Shown: positions 8,906 through 19,600, counted from the first letter of the stretch. The stretch: 64,000 nt of DNA from Lingula anatina (GCF_001039355.2 NW_019773659.1:156758-220757), one strand, 5' to 3'. Notes: generated by a model from the letters alone, not told the origin. Numbers and translations: made by a program.

Positions 8906-9514
8906 TGAGAGGAGCAGTTAGGCTTGACTCATTGGCTATATATAATATGGTGACAGATATTTCACCATTCTCAAGAAACGCATCATTGAAGCTCTGTCTG
9001 TTGGCTGAGGCATGTTCATGATTGCATCGACTTTGGCAGGATCAGGTTTAAGTCCTTCTTCAGATACAATATGACCCATGTAGTTGACTGATTTCACTTT
9101 GAATTGGATTTTATCCTTGTTGAACTTGACATTCTGTTCTCGTGCTCGCTGCATGACCTTATGAACTATACTGTCATGCTCTGCCTCACTGCTACCTGCA
9201 ATGATCATGTCGTCTGCTATGACGTGCACCCTGGAATGTCACCAAACGCTTCCTCATTACGCTTCTGCATCACTTCACTAGCAGAGGATATTCCGAAAGG
9301 CATGCGCTTAAATCTCTTTTGGCCCCATGGGATGTGGAAAGTGCAAAGATATGATGATTCTTCAGATAGTTTCACGTGCCATTAACTATCCTTCATGTCA
9401 ACAACTGTGAAAAGGCATTTACCTGCTAGATGGCTCTGAACATCAGCTGGCGTAGGTATCTCATATCTCTCACGCTTTATGGCCTGGTTGAGTGGCTTGG
9501 GATTGAGGCATAGC
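8906..9514 (-). pseudogene. Gypsy 1 reverse transcriptase, N-terminally truncated
   Basis: The segment begins with KLCLNPKPLNQAIKRERYEI and TPADVQSHLAGKCLFTVVDM (RT palm, first catalytic Asp in VVDM). After a damaged stretch it resumes with VIADDMIIAG, where the usual YxDD is ADD, and then SVNYMGHIVSEEGLKPDPAK. The RT N-terminus and the whole protease are replaced by the TTAA-flanked insertion at 9515. Stops and frame changes show it is not functional. Confidence 0.8.
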
Positions 9515-11359
9515 TTAAAGGAGTATAGACTCATAAAAATCCATTTCTCGAATTCTGAAGATTCAGCACTCAATCTATACACTAGAGGTATGTTTTAATC
9601 GATCCCCGCCATTTAAAAATTATAAAAAACAATCTATTAGTAGAAAAAAAGCGTTTTAGTAAACTTCACCTCAATATGCATAAATGAAGCAACAGATCTG
9701 GGTCACGTGGTACTGTGACGACAATGAGGATAAAGGTCTATGAGACTCAACTGAGCTGCATGTGCATACAGACGGAGAAGTTTAGGAAAGTTGTGTTGAA
9801 CGGAGTTGAGCAATTTTCGTTATACCTCGGTGTGTTGCCGTGGGATTCACCAAAATTGCAGCTCTCGTTGACAATCTTTTCTTTATCTGTGATGGTCTTC
9901 CGTGACTTACTGACTAACTTCGGTGACAATAGTTGCGATGCTCCAGATCATGGTCACCTCAGGAGGTTTAGATCATATCAAGAGCTAGTAGTCTTTCAGA
10001 TTAACTGTCATCAGTTGGCAAACTTACTGATTGCTGATGCATTTTAAATGCATTGTAGTTGACCAAGAGCTCGTTTACAACAAACCTGTTAATTATGCAC
10101 CGCTGCACTTCCCAACCCAGGTAATAACAGGTATCAAAATCGTCTTGGTGGGCTTTCATATTTTTCAATATATCTCATTTATTTCATGGGGTTATTTTAT
10201 TGGTATTTGTAAATGACGTTAAATATCAATATTTAAACAATTGAGTTCAAACACCGTCGTGAACATTAATAAAAGTAATTGCTCTCAGGGTATCTTGAAG
10301 CATGCGTATGCCCAGGCATTACTTCCGTGGAAGAAAACGTGTTGAAGAACAAACAGAAAAAAAGAGCGGTATATTAAAGAAAAAATAGGAACTTATGTAA
10401 TAAAATGGTTCTTAATCCTAATTCATTTATGCTTTGAGGATTTGTTTCTGAAGGTTATTTCATCTGTAGTATAAAATAATTTAAAAGATTTATCATTTTA
10501 TACCTTGAAATACAAGTTCTGCGTCTGTACACAAAACTTTTTGCAAATTTGTATGCTTTGTCAAACCCAAAAACATGTAGCAGATCAAGGTAAAAGAGCA
10601 TTGTTTGCTATAAGTAGCATGGAAAAAAATCATTACTTGAATGTTTACTAAATGTGCAGTTTTACATACGTTAGTATAAAAAATAAAAAAATTCCAAGCA
10701 TGCACAGCAAAATGTAGACTAACGCAAAACATCAAGAACAGCGTAATCACAGCAAATATGCCCCATATAGTAGCTTAATTTCCATTAATAATAAAATCAT
10801 CATTTAAGTCAAAAATATTCTGGCGATTTAATAAATTTTCTAATTTACCCAGAACGGTATATTTATTTAAAAGGAGGCTAACTGAAATATAGTTTTATTA
10901 TTTGTTTGTGAAAATTGCCCATGTCACCCTGTTAGTTTGGAGGTCTAAGCTGGATCAAGTCCGTGCTAAAATTCCTATGAAGCTGTGCAGGAAAAATTCT
11001 TCCTTTGTTTCTCTAGCTCCTCAATAAACCTGGTGTTCAGATTTTATCTAGTACCCCCAGGTCTGCGGGAGCTGCTCTTTGAAAGTAACGCACAGGTAGA
11101 TTTTTACCTGAGATAAATATCGCCATCGAGAGTGCAAGACAAAGGCTAAAGGAGAATTGAATGCCATTTAACCCTCTAATTAAGAGATAAAGGGAGTTCC
11201 AGTTAGATGGATGATCAAGATAGGACTTGGAAAGGTAACAGGCATTGTTTACCTCAGTTTAATAAAAGTATGCAAGACAGGGTGTCAGCGGTTTAATAAA
11301 ATAAATTGAATTTCACAAAGAACATGGAGCTCATATGGAATAATCAACAGTACCCTTAA
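9515..11359. mobile_element. TTAA-flanked insertion within Gypsy 1
   Basis: TTAA at 9515-9518 and 11356-11359 bracket 1837 bases foreign to the retroelement. The left end reads AGGAGTATAGACTCATAA; the reverse complement of the right end reads GGGTACTGTTGATT, only weakly similar. The open frames inside (for example 9715-10047) have no recognisable motif. Retroelement frames stop at both edges. A piggyBac-type origin is suggested by TTAA but not proven. Confidence 0.5.
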
Positions 11360-11369
11360 GTCATTCAAA

Positions 11370-12138
11370 TCAAGCTTCACTGTCTAGCTGGTGTATCTTC
11401 TTTGATAATAATGGTTTCTTTCTGAAGCCTCCACCCAGACAAACAACGGCAAAATGATTTAACCCCGAACATTTCTTGCACTTCTTACCATAAGCCGGAC
11501 ATCGTTTCGGAAGGTACTTGCATTTAGATGTGGCTTTGGCGGTACGCTGTTTGCTCTTAATAGCATTGACTTCAGGTAAACTTGCCGGGACTGTCATGGC
11601 GGCCATTTGCGCTCTGCTTACTTCTGCTGCACGTGCAATGTCAAGCGCTTTTTCTAACGTAAAAGGTTTCCCTTAGCAATCTTTCTTTGACTTTAGGATC
11701 CAATACACCAAATACAAGTTTGTCTCTGATTAACAAGTCTTTTTGTTCACCAAACTCACATTTGTCGCTTTGCCTTCTTAGCTTTGTCATCCACGTGTCT
11801 ACGGATTCCCCTTCTTGCTGACTCCGGCTCCAGAATTGGTATCTCTCAAAAACTACATTGCGCCTGGGCTCACTGTACTGTCTAAATTTTGTTAAGATCG
11901 CGTCTACATCTTGTTTCTGTGAGTCATCTTCAAAAGTGAACGTGTTAAAAATATCTAGCGCCTCCGGGCCTGCAGTATGAAGCAAGATGGCGACTTGCGT
12001 AGTGCCAGACTTTTCTCCTAATTCGCATGCATTATAGTACACCTTGAATTGCTGCTCCCATTTACGCCAGTTTGTAGCCACATTTTCACTCTGGAAATTA
12101 ATGTGTGCAGGTGGTTTCAGGGTTTCCATAGACACCAT
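11370..12138 (-). pseudogene. Gypsy 1 gag with zinc knuckle, frameshifted
   Basis: The reading starts MVSMETLKPPAHINFQSENV at 12138, overlapping the PBS, and runs 165 codons through typical Gypsy capsid sequence (WRKWEQQFKVYY, DTWMTKLRRQSDKC). Near 11670 a one-base shift moves the frame: the continuation KPFTLEKALDIARAAE is found in the next frame. The second part contains CKKCSGLNHFAVVC, a CCHC knuckle (C-x2-C-x4-H-x4-C). The frame then meets stops before the 11356 TTAA. Gag would package element RNA. Confidence 0.8.
12120..12137 (-). other. Primer binding site of Gypsy 1
   Basis: TGGTGTCTATGG on the minus strand directly follows the 5' LTR, as expected of a tRNA primer site. It resembles the TGGTGTCAGAA found beside the LTRs of the other Gypsy elements here. 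Confidence 0.6.
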
Positions 12139-12257
12139 ATAACAACTGCCTTATTGTCAGGACACGTGTTTATTAGAATCGGCTCCACTGAGATACACAA
12201 TGACCTCCCAGGTCAATACACACATCATATAGGTGGCGCACTGCACAATATGTGACA
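12138..12257 (-). repeat. 5' LTR of Gypsy 1
   Basis: The intact 120-bp LTR has the same ends as the split 3' LTR. The two LTRs differ at only a few positions, suggesting a moderately recent insertion. Confidence 0.88.
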
Positions 12258-12327
12258 GTGACTTTTAGCTCTTATCCGCCTGAGGCTCTGCACTGTAAAG
12301 CTGTACTGAAAAGGAAGGAAAGATATC

Positions 12328-12437
12328 AGGGGCGGATCCAGAGATATTTTCTGATAGTCTAACAAATTTTCTTTGTTGGTTGATTTTCCACTGTCCCACT
12401 ACTCTCCCCCCCCCCCCCATGTGCTCAAACTCAAACT

Positions 12438-12480
<43 letters not shown>

Positions 12481-12530
12481 TACACACTATTAAAAATAAA
12501 TAAATAGATAAATAAATAAATAAGCAAAAG
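12328..12530 (+). repeat. Repeat fragment with C-run, (TA)n and (ATAA)n microsatellites
   Basis: CAGGGGCGGATCCAG, a phrase also present at about 43181, is followed by a C run near 12408-12418, a TA run at about 12442-12472, ACAC repeats and ATAA repeats to 12525. It is a low-complexity intronic block. From 12531 to 13200 nothing further is recognised. Confidence 0.7.
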
Positions 12531-13204
12531 ATGTGTGAACCCCAACACTGAGTTTCACGTGCATACCCATAAAGCCCCCTTTAAACTGGACAGCGTCCTT
12601 TCTGTGTCCTTTGTGCGACCAGGAAAGTGGCATCGCTGTGGTCATAGAAAGGAGGCACAAACATCGCCTTGGTTGCAGAATAAATGCTCAATGATCAGCC
12701 AGTTGTCAGCACATAAAATTTATTTATTTTTTCTCTCAAACGGGGCCGTATCACAGGACGCAGAAAGGACGCCGTCTAGTGTAAAGGGGGCTTAAGCAAC
12801 TACATCACCTCTGTGGTAATAATTCACACATGGTAATAATTTCAGCTCTTTTATTTAAAGTATCTGTTGGTAGATGTTGGAACCGGAGTGTGATTGGTCC
12901 TGTCAAAAGGGGCATAAAACTCATTGAAAAAAGAAAAAAAGAAGTTGTATCGACTGCACATCTCGATCCTTATAATGCGGCCCCAAAGATCCTTTTGAAT
13001 TCATCTTTTCTTTGCTTTTTTAATGCTATTTTTTAGTTCCAATTTTGTTTTACAATATGCTGCAGCATTTGTTTCTTTTTCCTGGTATGCTTGGTCGTTA
13101 GCTTTTATAAGTTTCTTTATATTTTTGTCAAACAGATACACAAACTAGTAGGTTGGTTGACAAAATTCATTGTAAATGGTCCCTTAGGCTATTAGGTTCT
13201 CGTG

Positions 13205-13425
13205 ATTGTCTGTGGGCGCATTCCCATAGATTTTAGATTGATCTATCCCCGTGGGAAGTCTCACTCACTGTCAGATAATCCGGCTTAAATGTCCGTCCCA
13301 CCTACTACAAGCTGTAAGGGGGTAATTAACTTTTATGCCCGCTCCGCTGACAGCTATTTAGCGTGAACCCCCAGGGAGTTAGGTCGATCTAGTTGGATCA
13401 ATCTAATCTCTGGGAATGGGGTCTT
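13205..13425. mobile_element. Fold-back MITE of the GATCGATC family, copy 1
   Basis: The two halves are imperfect reverse complements: the left reads GCGCATTCCCATAGATTTTA and the right ends with AATCTCTGGGAATGGGGTC. Both halves carry GATTGATC or GATCGATC blocks and a CCCTGGGG or CCCCGTGGG block. A close copy lies at 17788-18003 and diverged ones at 33231, 49147, 49748, 52584 and 54175. It has no coding capacity. Confidence 0.7.
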
Positions 13426-13450
13426 TGAAATGTGTATCTGTTCTTAACAG

Positions 13451-13715
13451 AGGGAGATCAAGAAGGTCTTTGGGAAGCCCGAGGGGATGAAAATGATGAT
13501 ACAGATGGGCAAGAACAGCCCACGGAAGATGACCAGCCGTGTGCAAACCTTGCACAGCCTTGGGAAGATGACCAGCCGTGTGCAAACCTTGCACAGCCCT
13601 GGGAAGATGGCCAGCTGTGTGCAAACCAACAAGAACTGCTACAGGAGGAGCAAGAGCAGCCTGAAACAGAAGCCAGGGGACCTGTACATAACACTACTGA
13701 TGATGATAGGAATAG
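13451..13715 (+). CDS. Acidic cytoplasmic-tail exon with 13-residue repeats
   Basis: This 265-nt exon follows TTCTTAACAG and precedes GTATGTG; it enters in phase 1 and leaves in phase 2, fitting the exons at 2567 and 14592 exactly. It begins EGDQEGLWEARGDENDDTDG. It then has two full 39-bp repeats encoding EDDQPCANLAQPW (13525-13563, 13564-13602) and a third partial, diverged one (from 13603). It ends in a Gln/Glu-rich run and DDDRNR. No domain is recognised; it is strongly acidic and probably disordered. Confidence 0.78.
13525..13630 (+). repeat. 39-bp coding minisatellite
   Basis: There are two nearly identical 39-bp units and a third, shorter and more diverged, all in frame in the acidic exon. 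Copy number may vary between alleles. Confidence 0.85.
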
Positions 13716-13739
13716 GTATGTGATAAAATGTATTTAATT

Positions 13740-14130
13740 ATTACCACCAGCGTGTATACTGGGGGTACTCATGGTTTTAGTTTTGTCATGGTTTTAGTCA
13801 AGTCACCCTCATATCTCCAAAACTGGCAGAGATATGCCCATAATAGTTACTATTGAACTTGACTAGGAAGTCAAATATTGGCAGTCTTACTGTGACCTTT
13901 AAATTGGCCTTGGACCAACTGGTACTTTTCATGATGAACTGCCCTTTCCATATTTTCCGACCCTAAGATATTCAAAACTGGCAGAGATGCATCCATATAA
14001 TTTCCAATTGTATCCCCAAAACTGGTAGAGATAGGCCTCTAACACTGTTTATCTTGACTATGAACTCAAATGTTAACAAATGTACCATGATCTTGAATTT
14101 GACCTTTGACCTTCTAATTGTAGCCATTTG
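13740..14130 (+). repeat. Helitron-like 5' fragment with TTGACCTTTGACC blocks
   Basis: TTACCACCAGCG and ATGGTTTTAG match the 5' end of the elements at 4467 and 6245. They are followed by CAAAACTGGCAGAGATA blocks like those in copy 2. No CTAG-type end is seen, so it is truncated. Confidence 0.55.
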
Positions 14131-14243
14131 CCATTGTCATGCACTATCAGTGATAACACAATAAGTGGAAATAGTTTTACCTTTTGTCTTCAAACTTAGG
14201 GAACTGATGAATATTTGTAAATGCATATCAAGTTCAAAAATCA

Positions 14244-14322
14244 GCACATACATATAGATATGATGTTCAGTCTGCCAGGTAAAAAAATTATATGATTATA
14301 TTCATGTTTACATAAACATTTT
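14244..14322 (+). pseudogene. Relic of the duplicated exon and its donor intron
   Basis: GCACATACATATAGATATG followed by a run ending TCTGCCAG and then GTAAAAAA matches the 3' half of the exons at 268, 789 and 1157. The first about 40 bases of intron match the intron after 348. The 5' half is replaced by a fold-back repeat phrase (AGTTCAAAAATCAGC), so the acceptor is lost. The relic lies between tail exons, far from its relatives. Confidence 0.6.
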
Positions 14323-14382
14323 TTGGTGTTAATGATGCTAAAAGGCACTGGTCAAGCACATATATGATAGACAACTGTGACT

Positions 14383-14421
14383 CTTTTATTTGTTTATTTA
14401 TTTATTTATTCATTCACTCAT

Positions 14422-14464
<43 letters not shown>

Positions 14465-14467
14465 TTT
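14383..14467 (+). repeat. (TTTA)n microsatellite
   Basis: About 85 bases of TTTA repeats with a short CATTCACTC interruption, in the intron before the last coding exon. Confidence 0.9.
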
Positions 14468-14591
14468 GTGCAAAGTAAATTTAATCTGCATAGAATTTTT
14501 TCTGATAATTTGCAAATGCCTTGGCCATTGTGATTACTGTTATTGTAATAACATCTTGAAGATAATAAAATTAAAATGTTTCCCCATTCAG

Positions 14592-14919
14592 ACCTTCAGA
14601 GGAAACTGGTGATGAAACCCATGCTAAGGTTTGTGCAGGCACAACTTTTGATCACTCGGACTTGACACAGACAACAGGAGAGGAGGAGGAGGATGGTGCA
14701 ACCCACTACAAATCTCTTGCAGGAGATGAGGCCACACCACAAACGGGCACACGGGATGAATCGATCGCAAAACATGGGCAACAGGAAGCTGCCTCTGTTG
14801 TTAAAGGTGGACAGCAAGTGACTTCCTTGGTCAATGCCCAGCATTCATCTGAGAGTTCAGTAAGTCAAGATGTTGAAGCAGAAATGGAAGAAGAGAGTGA
14901 TATCACAGAGCAAGACTAG
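14592..14919 (+). CDS. Last coding exon of the membrane protein gene
   Basis: This 328-nt segment follows TTTCCCCATTCAG, enters in phase 2 and ends at TAG (14917-14919). It reads PSEETGDETHAKVCAGTTFD and ends EAEMEEESDITEQD. It is rich in Glu, Asp, Thr, Ser and Gln, with a run of four Glu, and has no predicted domain. The frame agrees with the previous exon's phase. The full tail from the membrane is about 200 residues, long for a small receptor and presumably a disordered interaction region. Confidence 0.78.
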
Positions 14920-15665
14920 CCTGGTGGTGACACAGGTGTTAAGTTTAATATGACTGCTTCACATAGACCCACAGAGCTGCAAAATGAACCAGCCAACTTA
15001 CATATCATTAGCCAGGATGATCAGGAAGAAAATGATGCATTGCCCATTGGAGACCCCTTCCTGTTCCTCTCTGATGAAACCCATTAGAGTCTAGGAAGAT
15101 AACCAAGAAATAGTTCTCAATATAGGACAATTATCTGATTCGAAGTCGGGCAAAATAGATCATTAAAAAAAAAAACATGTCTGTAAAAACTTTTATTTAC
15201 AGACCCTATAAGTGTCTGTGTCTTTATTTTGTATAGAGGCATGTTGCTTTCGAAAGTCGGCATGATCAGTTTACATATAAGGTAATTTGTATACTTTTTT
15301 CTGCATAATGTCTGAACATTTGACAGCTTTGCTGCCTTTTTTTTTGTATGCTGTCTGTATATTTGCTAGCTTTGCTGTCTACTTTAAACATATGTACAGC
15401 TTTCAACTTAAAATATGCTCATGCAGCTTTTTATGGACTTGCACCAAAAAGCACTAAAAACAAATGATTTATGTTCTGTACAGAATAATTGGACATATTT
15501 TATCTTTATTTTCAACACAAAACAACTATACATTTCTTTCTTGATTTTATTATTTATTACTATTACTTTTTTTATCTATATTAATCTTTTAAATTTTGTA
15601 TTGTGTTTTATTTGTTAAGTCTACAGAACATTTTTTTCATAAATTTTAGACTCTAAATAAATATA
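14920..15665 (+). other. Probable 3' untranslated region with poly(A) signal
   Basis: No coding exon follows the stop. AATAAA occurs at about 15655 in CTAAATAAATATATT, a plausible cleavage signal. The region is AT-rich and includes the dispersed phrase ACATTTGACAGCTTTGCTG. The extent is inferred. From 15666 to 16580 only a (TA)n run at 16241-16267 is noted. Confidence 0.4.
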
Positions 15666-16234
15666 TTAATATTATTATTATATGTCACACATTCAGAAAC
15701 CTTGGGCATACTCCCTGCACTACAACTTATAGAAATCTGCAGGTCCTCCCAATTCTGTGATGGTCTTAACTAAGTACCGAATAGTAAGATATTACCATTA
15801 TTACCATGATTCCTTTTGAGCTCAATTCTTGCTCTGGCCTTTAGATTCTGCACAATATAAATTGTCATTGTCAAGATGATTAACAGGCCAGGGAGTAAAT
15901 TTGATTATTTTTATTGTGACATTAATTTGTGGCATTTATCTGTTATAAAATGTAATCGGTATTACTTGTCTTCAGATAACATCAACAAGAAATAATTTAT
16001 GTCCTTAATGCAAGTTAAAACTCCTACACTTTGTCACTTTGGCTATTGGTAAATCATCTGCACAATAGTTTGTAACTGGTCTTGCGAGAAGTACATCCAT
16101 CTCTGCCATGTGTTCTTATCTGAGTAACTTCCTTTATTGTTCGAAATTGCTTAGTTATGACAGAAATCAGTTTCTGTGCACTGCTACAATTGGAGGATAA
16201 GAGTCATGAGCTGACTGTTCCCAAATACTTGTTT

Positions 16235-16240
<6 letters not shown>

Positions 16241-16267
<27 letters not shown>
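16241..16267 (+). repeat. (TA)n microsatellite
   Basis: About 13 uninterrupted TA dinucleotides. The ORFs that cross it are artefacts. Confidence 0.85.
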
Positions 16268-16582
16268 CCTGAGTAGCTGAAAATAAGACTGATAATCACT
16301 ATGGCATAAGGTGGGATGCTTCCATTTTTCCCTGTTTGAAGTCCATACTGACCTTTGACCTCCCATAGTCTGAGCCAAATGTGGACAATAACAAGGCAGA
16401 GTAGGAAGTTAATTTCTGGTGATATACGACAGAACAATTCAATTTCATCATTGCATTGTAAAATTTTCCGTAGATTATTTGTTTGACAAGAAAGCAGTAG
16501 GTAGTTTGAAATGAAGCTCCAGTTCTCTACCTTAAAGTCACATACAACTTATTCATATAAAATTAAAGGGTCTTGATAAAAT

Positions 16583-17640
16583 GTTATTATGTACAGACAC
16601 AGATGTGTCTGTACATATTGCCATCACCTGCGTCTGTCGTCGCCGATGCCGATGCCGTGCACTTTCCTTGTAAACACGATAAGTGGAGGGCAGTTTTATT
16701 TTTTGGCTTTATATTTACATAGCTGATGAATATTCATAAAACGCAGGTCAAGTTCGAAAATCAGCATGATCGGGCCAGTATTGTAGAAGTTATGCTGTTT
16801 TTTCACTTTTCAGCATATTTTTCACAATTTCCTCAGATTCAATTCTTAGGCATGTTAACAGTCTCATTATTAAACTAATAAGATATGTAAAAGTTTTTGT
16901 TTGACATTTCCTGCATCTTTACAACATTGTTAGTTGATTTTGTAAAAATGATGGTAAACTTGTTATCGTGTATTGTGTAATAAAGTTTCAAAAATGGAAA
17001 TAAACTCATATCATTGCAGTTTGTCAGATTCAATCATTCACTATGTTAAGATTCTCAGAATGGAAGAAATTGGACATTTAACACTGCTCTATTGATATTT
17101 TTCCCATCTCATCAATTTTCTCAGTTGATCATATAAAAATGGCAGTAAACTGTTAATTTTGTTTTATGTTAAAAATTGTTACAAATGGAAAAAAAAAAAA
17201 CCATTTCAGAACAGTGCTGTCTTGTTTACATTTTGGCATTTTCAAGTTGTGACTTTGAAGTTCTATGGGCCTGAAGACCTTTGCTAGTCACATTTTCTGA
17301 ATATCCATGATAATAATATTTTATTATTAAAAATTGATGGTCATTATGCTGTTAAACATTATGTAATATTGCATCAAAATCTGAAAAAAAAAACTATTTT
17401 GGGCACTGCTCCCATGATGACCATTTAAGAAAAACCATGTCACTTCAGAATCTCAGAATGGAAGAACTTGGACATTTAACACTGCCCTATTGATATTTTC
17501 CCATCTCACCATTTTTATTGGTTGATCATATAAAAATGGCAGTAAACTTTTAATTTTGTTTTATGTTAAAAATTGTTAAAAATGAAAAAAAAAACCTTTT
17601 CAGAACATTGCTGTCTTGTTTTTTAATTTAAATTGAATGA
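16583..17640 (+). mobile_element. Relative of the 2749-4440 fold-back element, single arm
   Basis: TTATGTACAGACACAG and its inverted continuation TGTGTCTGTACATA form a terminal hairpin. The following 450 bases match the left arm of the fold-back element (CGTCGCCG block, CAAGTTCGAAAATCAGCATG, GATGGTAAACTTG). After 17040 a different repeat begins, with GGCAGTAAACTGTTAATTTT and TGGGCACTGCTCCCATGATG, that recurs at 19601 and 20000. The right boundary is uncertain. Confidence 0.55.
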
Positions 17641-17787
17641 GGAAAAAGTTTTAAGGACAATTGCAGGTGTTGAGCCATTTTGTCACAACTCTCTCATTTT
17701 GGCTGAGTGTGAACCTAAAGCTTAGGCGAGTTATACTGAGATATCATAGGATGTTTGGATACCAAATACATAAAGAAAAGCATCTAT

Positions 17788-18003
17788 GGGTGCATTCCCA
17801 TATATTTTAGATCGATCTATCCCCGTGGGGAGTCTCACTAGATTAATGTCAGATAATCCGGCTTAAATGTCCATCCCGCCCACTACAAGCTGTAATTAAC
17901 TTTTGTGCCCACTCGGCTGACAGCTACATGTATTTATCGTGAACCCCCAGGGAGTTAGGTCGATCTAGTTGGATCGATCTAATCTCTGGGAAGGGGGGGT
18001 CTT
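17788..18003. mobile_element. Fold-back MITE of the GATCGATC family, copy 2
   Basis: Closely similar to the element at 13205-13425, with TGCATTCCCATATATTTTAG at the left and AATCTCTGGGAAGGGGGGG at the right and the same inverted GATCGATC blocks. Confidence 0.7.
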
Positions 18004-18219
18004 TGTTGTATTGTATTCAGCCTAATACTGTTATATTGTTTTAGGCATGTTGTACAGAGTCATTGTATTTCACCCTTTATTGTAATATATTTTTTTTTAA
18101 TTAGGACTTGACATAGGGTTCAGACGTTGATTTAAGGGCAAAATGAGGTGATATTGATAACATTAAACAGTGATTGGGTGTTACAGAAACTTTTTTACAT
18201 GTACATATATATTATAAGC

Positions 18220-18345
18220 ATTTTACTATCACTGTAGAGGGTATTATTAATATTGGTTGATTCCCCATGTCCTATTCTGTCATATATTTTACTATCACTG
18301 TAGAGGGTATTATTAATATTGGAAGATTGTCCATGCCCTATTCTG
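18220..18345 (+). repeat. Two-unit tandem repeat, about 62 bp
   Basis: TTTTACTATCACTGTAGAGG followed by GTATTATTAATATTGG occurs twice, about 62 bases apart, each followed by a variant of CCATGTCCTATTCTGTCATA. It is non-coding. Confidence 0.8.
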
Positions 18346-19210
18346 TCATACATTTTGACATTGTTGTCAACTTGTTTTTAGAGTACTGTTCTTGTTTTTT
18401 ATTCAATTGTGCAAAGACACCAGCTATATCATGAATATTTTTGATAAGAATTATTTTATAAATCAGTATTTTGTAGTACGGTACTATACATGTCTGTTAA
18501 TTGCATTTTGACACTAGTTGTACAGAAATGGGAGATATTTTTGTGATGATATTACTGTAAAAGGAGTTTGTGTTTAATTGAAATAATTGATAATAAAATA
18601 ATAATATTATTTTTAACTTGTATAATCATGCTTTATCAGGCAAAGAGACTATATGCAGGTTGCTCATCTGAAAATCTTTATTTATTTATTCATACTGTTT
18701 GCTCAAACAGAATGTTAGAGAAGAAATCTCTTGGGTCACATGTGTGGAGATCACCTGTGTTGTATGAAATTGGGGTTCATACACAGTAGACACACCTTGT
18801 AAAATTGTTGTCTCGACAATAAAGTGTTCAGCATGGTTGCAGTTTTGGCAATAGTCCAAAGTGTATTCCCTTATTGGTAATGCATTAACAATTGCTTTTG
18901 ACCGAAACATTTAAAGCATAAATTTTGTCCACAAATACAAAACTTAACTTACTACGTGAGATAGCCTACTTATAGTATGTATAATTAGAAATAGGAAAAA
19001 AGTTCTTAAAAGCTTTAATTTTTACTACAGTTGATGTGAATTTGACTGGCTTAGAATCTTTGCTTAAAGACTGAAAAATAAAATAATAAAAAATATAATG
19101 CGACAGGCACAAATATTATCTACTTTAAACAGAAAATAAAAGACCCATTCATCACAATAAAAACAGTGTTTGGCTGTACTGGTGATTTCGCAAAAATATT
19201 GTAATCTTCA

Positions 19211-19486
19211 CTATACTCTCAATGTTGTAGTTAATACACTCTGATTTGTAAATAAACCAGTCATATTTTCTGCCTGGCAGTAGGCCAACTTTTCTCCATG
19301 GCTACAGCTGTACCCGTTGACCATTTCCTTGATGACCATTGCCGTCCCAGTGCCCATGACAAATATCCCGAAAAATGTGGTCAGTAACATGGGGATGTTC
19401 TTAATACAGAGAACTGGCTCATGTTGGAGCTTCATAACACATGCAGGGGGAATGATGAAGGCTAGTGGAGCAGCTGCTAGCACCCC
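19211..19486 (-). CDS. C-terminal exon of an SLC38-like amino-acid transporter
   Basis: On the minus strand an acceptor ATTTCAG leads into GVLAAAPLAFIIPPACVMKL, then a loop, then IPMLLTTFFGIFVMGTGTAM and a hydrophilic tail with four cysteines, ending at TAG. Two hydrophobic helices separated by a short polar loop, with the AAPLAFIIPPACVMKL pattern, resemble the last two membrane helices of the SLC38/SLC32/SLC36 amino-acid transporters; SLC38 fits best. Such proteins exchange or co-transport neutral amino acids across membranes. Upstream exons should lie at higher coordinates but a single N at 19600 breaks continuity. Assignment is from family resemblance only. Confidence 0.6.
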   Translation of the reverse strand, partial: GVLAAAPLAFIIPPACVMKLQHEPVLCIKNIPMLLTTFFGIFVMGTGTAMVIKEMVNGYSCSHGEKLAYCQAENMTGLFTNQSVLTTTLRV

Positions 19487-19600
19487 CTGAAATACATATT
19501 TTTTAGGAAAATAAATGTTCCATTTTTTGAAAATCCCTGAAATATTTGAAGAAAAGGTTTCATTATGTAAATCTGTGTGGATAAGGACTATTTCCCCTGN

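Larger units (their letters stand above)
6210..12257 (-). mobile_element. Gypsy-type LTR retrotransposon 1, defective
   Basis: The element is bounded by a 5-bp target duplication GTGAC at 6205-6209 and 12258-12262. The LTRs are 120 bp each: 12138-12257 and, split by an insertion, 6210-6244 plus 7583-7667. In element orientation the LTR begins TGTCACATATTG and ends GTTGTTATA. A PBS starting TGGTGTC adjoins the 5' LTR and a purine tract AACAGGGGAGA adjoins the 3' LTR. Gag, RT, RNase H and the integrase C-terminus are recognisable, but the protease, RT N-terminus and integrase core are missing and gag carries a frameshift. It cannot move on its own. Confidence 0.85.
2684..13450 (+). other. 10.8-kb transposon-filled intron
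   Basis: The donor after GAAG at 2683 and the acceptor at 13449-13450 join in phase 1 to give NEG then EGDQ. The intron holds a fold-back element, two Helitron2-like elements, a TTAA MITE, a near-complete Gypsy element on the opposite strand and several microsatellites. No host exon is seen inside it. Confidence 0.65.

Noticed and set aside
16184-16437. Minus frames with Tyr-Ile runs
   Set aside because: They translate a (TA)n microsatellite.
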